Source: Thalassolituus oleivorans MIL-1 (lineage in GTDB: Bacteria; Pseudomonadota; Gammaproteobacteria; Pseudomonadales; Oceanobacteraceae). Taken from it: a DNA stretch of 64,000 nt. A model generated the notes under the pieces. That model searched no databases. It saw only the letters and a program-made list of their open reading frames with translations, and was not told where the DNA came from. The first letter of the stretch is position 1; each line of letters opens with the position of its first letter. Location of the stretch: assembly GCF_000355675.1 (NCBI RefSeq), contig NC_020888.1, positions 779,001-843,000 of the forward strand, read 5' to 3'. Shown here piece after piece: positions 63,355 to 64,000 of this stretch. Made by a program: the position numbers and the translations under genes.

Positions 63355-63498
63355 ACTTAATTAGACAGTCACGATAAGAAGATGTCTGCTCTAATTTTCG
63401 GCCGATTCAATCAGCCTTGAGGTTGGTTGAGTTTTTTGGAGATTTAATCGCAGTAATTTAGGGAAATATCGAAATTTAACGATTTTCAGGCGAGGCTT
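63355..63498. repeat. Diverged first copy of the downstream direct repeat
   Basis: Begins TTAATTAGACAGTCACGATAAG and follows the 168-bp unit with roughly one difference every 6-8 bases by eye, ending at GAGGCTTAC. It lacks the last part of the unit with the TCAGAGTACTCTGA palindrome. Begins 23 bp after the attC. Confidence 0.75.
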
Positions 63499-63507
63499 AC
63501 TTAACGA

Positions 63508-63675
63508 GTCTTAACTAGACAGTCAAGATATGAAGAGGTCTGCTCTAATTGTCGGCCGATTCAATCAGCCTTGCGGTTGGTTGGGTTTTTTGGAGATTTA
63601 ATCGTGATAATTTGGAAAAATATCCAAATTTAGCGATTTTGAGGTGAGGCTAAACCTCAGAGTACTCTGAATTAT
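63508..63675. repeat. 168-bp direct repeat, copy B
   Basis: Differs from copy C by a single base (GCGGTTGG against GCGTTTGG). The unit contains an imperfect inverted repeat GGCCGATT-C-AATCAGCC, a TTTGGA-type palindromic stretch (AATTTGGAAAAATATCCAAATT, positions about 63608-63629), and a perfect 14-bp palindrome TCAGAGTACTCTGA near its end. No protein-coding frame is apparent. Confidence 0.9.
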
Positions 63676-63676
63676 A

Positions 63677-63706
63677 GTCTTAACTAGACAGTCAAGATAT
63701 GAAGTA
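63677..63706. repeat. 30-bp partial repeat unit
   Basis: Repeats only the first 28-30 bases of the unit (GTCTTAACTAGACAGTCAAG and the bases after it) between the two full copies, as if an extra copy had been started or deleted from within. Confidence 0.85.
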
Positions 63707-63874
63707 GTCTTAACTAGACAGTCAAGATATGAAGAGGTCTGCTCTAATTGTCGGCCGATTCAATCAGCCTTGCGTTTGGTTGGGTTTTTTGGAGATTTAA
63801 TCGTGATAATTTGGAAAAATATCCAAATTTAGCGATTTTGAGGTGAGGCTAAACCTCAGAGTACTCTGAATTAT
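63707..63874. repeat. 168-bp direct repeat, copy C
   Basis: Second near-identical full unit. After it the sequence (63875-64000) leaves the repeat and shows no gene that can be supported in the remaining 126 bp. Confidence 0.9.
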
Positions 63875-64000
63875 GGCGTACGCGTGTTCAATTAGATTTT
63901 CGAGGTTACGAAAGCCTTAATTTACAGGCTTGAATTCCCGCCGTTCGTCGTCGTTCTCTTTGTTTATCCCAAAAACAACTAATTTTTGATTTCACTTCAT

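Noticed and set aside
63355-63874. CRISPR array
   Set aside because: Units are 168 bp, nearly identical over their whole length and without unique spacers; no cas genes.

Overview
The window looks like the chromosome of a marine, salt-adapted gammaproteobacterium, probably of the Oceanospirillales (Thalassolituus/Oleispira-like by general gene content; this genus-level guess is inference). Pointers are close E. coli-type DnaE, TilS, RimK, YbiT and GcvTHP proteins, two sodium or cation/proton antiporters, a BetT-like osmolyte carrier, glucosylglycerol enzymes, many chemoreceptors and c-di-GMP enzymes, a TRAP carrier and an integron gene cassette. No rRNA, tRNA, CRISPR array, prophage or complete insertion sequence was seen.

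Layout. 1-2.9 kb: an unrecognised membrane protein, a TatD nuclease and a small hypothetical gene. 2.9-5.7 kb: lumazine synthase under an FMN riboswitch, then a rimK/AstE-like two-gene operon. 5.8-12.6 kb: dnaE-tilS (no accA between them), a lipoprotein, a thioesterase and a GST. 12.7-24.6 kb: nhaD with a short structured leader, a cyclic-nucleotide-binding protein, a GH114 lipoprotein, a chemoreceptor, YbiT, a BCCT carrier, a VF530 protein, a SHOCT protein, a DUF924 protein and a CvfB-like S1 protein. 24.8-26.3 kb: mqo.

26.8-34.7 kb is the most coherent accessory block, all on the + strand: a GH13_18 phosphorylase (probably glucosylglycerol phosphorylase), an MFS carrier, a secreted Cache protein, a chemoreceptor, and a fused phosphatase/GT20 enzyme (GgpPS). 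It looks like a synthesis, breakdown, transport and possibly sensing module for the compatible solute glucosylglycerol. 34.7-44 kb: an EamA carrier, a large alpha/beta-hydrolase-like lipoprotein, and two tandem paralogous GGDEF-EAL membrane proteins of identical length (884 aa).

44-49.7 kb: the glycine cleavage operon gcvT-gcvH-gcvP with an AraC-type gene upstream on the same strand. 49.9-57.1 kb: a CPA-type antiporter, a TonB-like protein, a 2-Cys peroxiredoxin, a cNMP-binding/rhodanese protein and a fused TRAP permease. 57.1-62 kb: the biotin genes bioF-bioHC(fusion)-bioD and, divergently, bioA, with a candidate BirA operator between them. 62.4-64 kb: an integron gene cassette encoding an AcfC-like periplasmic binding protein, with a textbook attC site, followed by non-coding direct repeats of 168 bp. 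No integrase gene is visible.

Start codons were moved downstream of the longest reading frame wherever a Shine-Dalgarno sequence, a lipobox or family length argued for it; this is stated per gene.
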